Below are positions 63,930 to 64,000 of a DNA stretch of 64,000 nucleotides, one piece after another. The translations under genes were made by a program, and so were the position numbers. The notes under the pieces are model-generated. The model made no database searches. It was not told the origin of the DNA and worked only from the letters and a program-made list of their open reading frames with translations. Every line of letters begins with the position of its first letter. The stretch's first letter is position 1. The DNA is from an uncultured Lachnospiraceae bacterium (GTDB taxonomy: Bacteria; Bacillota; Clostridia; Lachnospirales; Lachnospiraceae), in NCBI GenBank assembly GCA_910580005.1, contig CAJTXH010000002.1, positions 24,189 through 88,188 on the forward strand, given 5' to 3'.

Positions 63930-64000
63930 ATGGAAGATAAAAACCGAAAAGTAATAAAAAGCATTGTGATGGTAACGCAGATCAGCATTAGTATGATGGT
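63930..64000 (+). CDS. AtpZ/AtpI-like protein, N-terminal end (partial)
   Basis: The frame from ATG 63930, behind TTGGAGG, encodes MEDKNRKVIKSIVMVTQIS and runs off the window. The pattern of a short basic start followed by VMVTQISISMMV resembles the first helix of AtpI/AtpZ proteins that precede F1Fo-ATP synthase genes. Only 23 residues are visible, so the call depends on whether atp genes follow. Confidence 0.5.
   Translation, partial: MEDKNRKVIKSIVMVTQISISMM

Overview
The window comes from an AT-rich, low-GC Gram-positive genome, most likely a Lachnospiraceae-type anaerobic Clostridium. The reasons are the RpoB/RpoC sequences with long acidic tails, strong Shine-Dalgarno sites with many TTG starts, bofA/yaaL and a SpoIIQ-like degenerate M23 protein (sporulation ancestry), a Flp1-type tad pilus locus, and GH3/GH31/glycogen phosphorylase sugar genes. 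The species cannot be fixed from the sequence alone.

Layout. 1-2.7 kb: end of a DegV-family gene and a GH3 beta-glucosidase on the minus strand. 2.8-10.8 kb: rpoB-rpoC behind a structured, attenuator-like leader and closed by a textbook terminator; the usual ribosomal-protein neighbours are absent on both sides. 10.8-20.5 kb: endonuclease IV, an S66 peptidase, an orphan chemoreceptor, an AbrB-like regulator with a sirtuin and a TSCPD protein, then an LTA-synthase-like protein and HtrA on the minus strand. 20.7-24.5 kb: a WcaJ-type sugar-phosphate transferase followed by a histidine kinase/response regulator pair. 24.6-25.5 kb: a tyrosine-integrase remnant and five minus-strand tRNA genes (transcribed Pro-Gly-Arg-His-Gln) with their own promoter and terminator. 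25.6-27.1 kb: a divergent ClpX-like unfoldase.

27.2-34.3 kb is the most striking region. A subtilase (S8) gene is cut exactly after its catalytic-Asp motif (DTG). The rest of the same reading frame (IDYTLPAF onward, with the His and Ser motifs) resumes 5,334 bp downstream. The intervening block carries moxR, a DUF58 gene, a transmembrane transglutaminase and araD, and has no recombinase. A CGGGG pentamer stands at both junctions, and 14-bp imperfect inverted repeats lie just inside. Deleting the block restores a 594-codon subtilase in frame.

34.3-44.9 kb: yaaL and bofA (divergent), then an 11-gene tad pilus operon from one good promoter: peptidase-tadZ-tadA-tadB-tadC-flp-DUF5702-tadE-peptidase-tadF-FHA. 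Two of its genes (tadA and the DUF5702 gene) have no usable ATG/GTG/TTG and appear to start at ATT and ATC behind good ribosome binding sites. TadC carries an extracytoplasmic Ig-like insertion and the TadE-like pseudopilin carries a tandem Cys-rich tail.

44.9-64 kb: GH31 glucosidase, a PrcB-domain lipoprotein, glycogen phosphorylase behind four tandem hairpins, SppA, RDD, degenerate M23, a serine-recombinase remnant, TatD, a cytidylate-kinase-like protein with an NhaD/ArsB transporter, RsmA, an Xaa-Pro aminopeptidase, the cobS-cobU-cobC-cbiB tail of the cobalamin pathway, a membrane-anchored cyclophilin, and the start of an AtpI-like gene.
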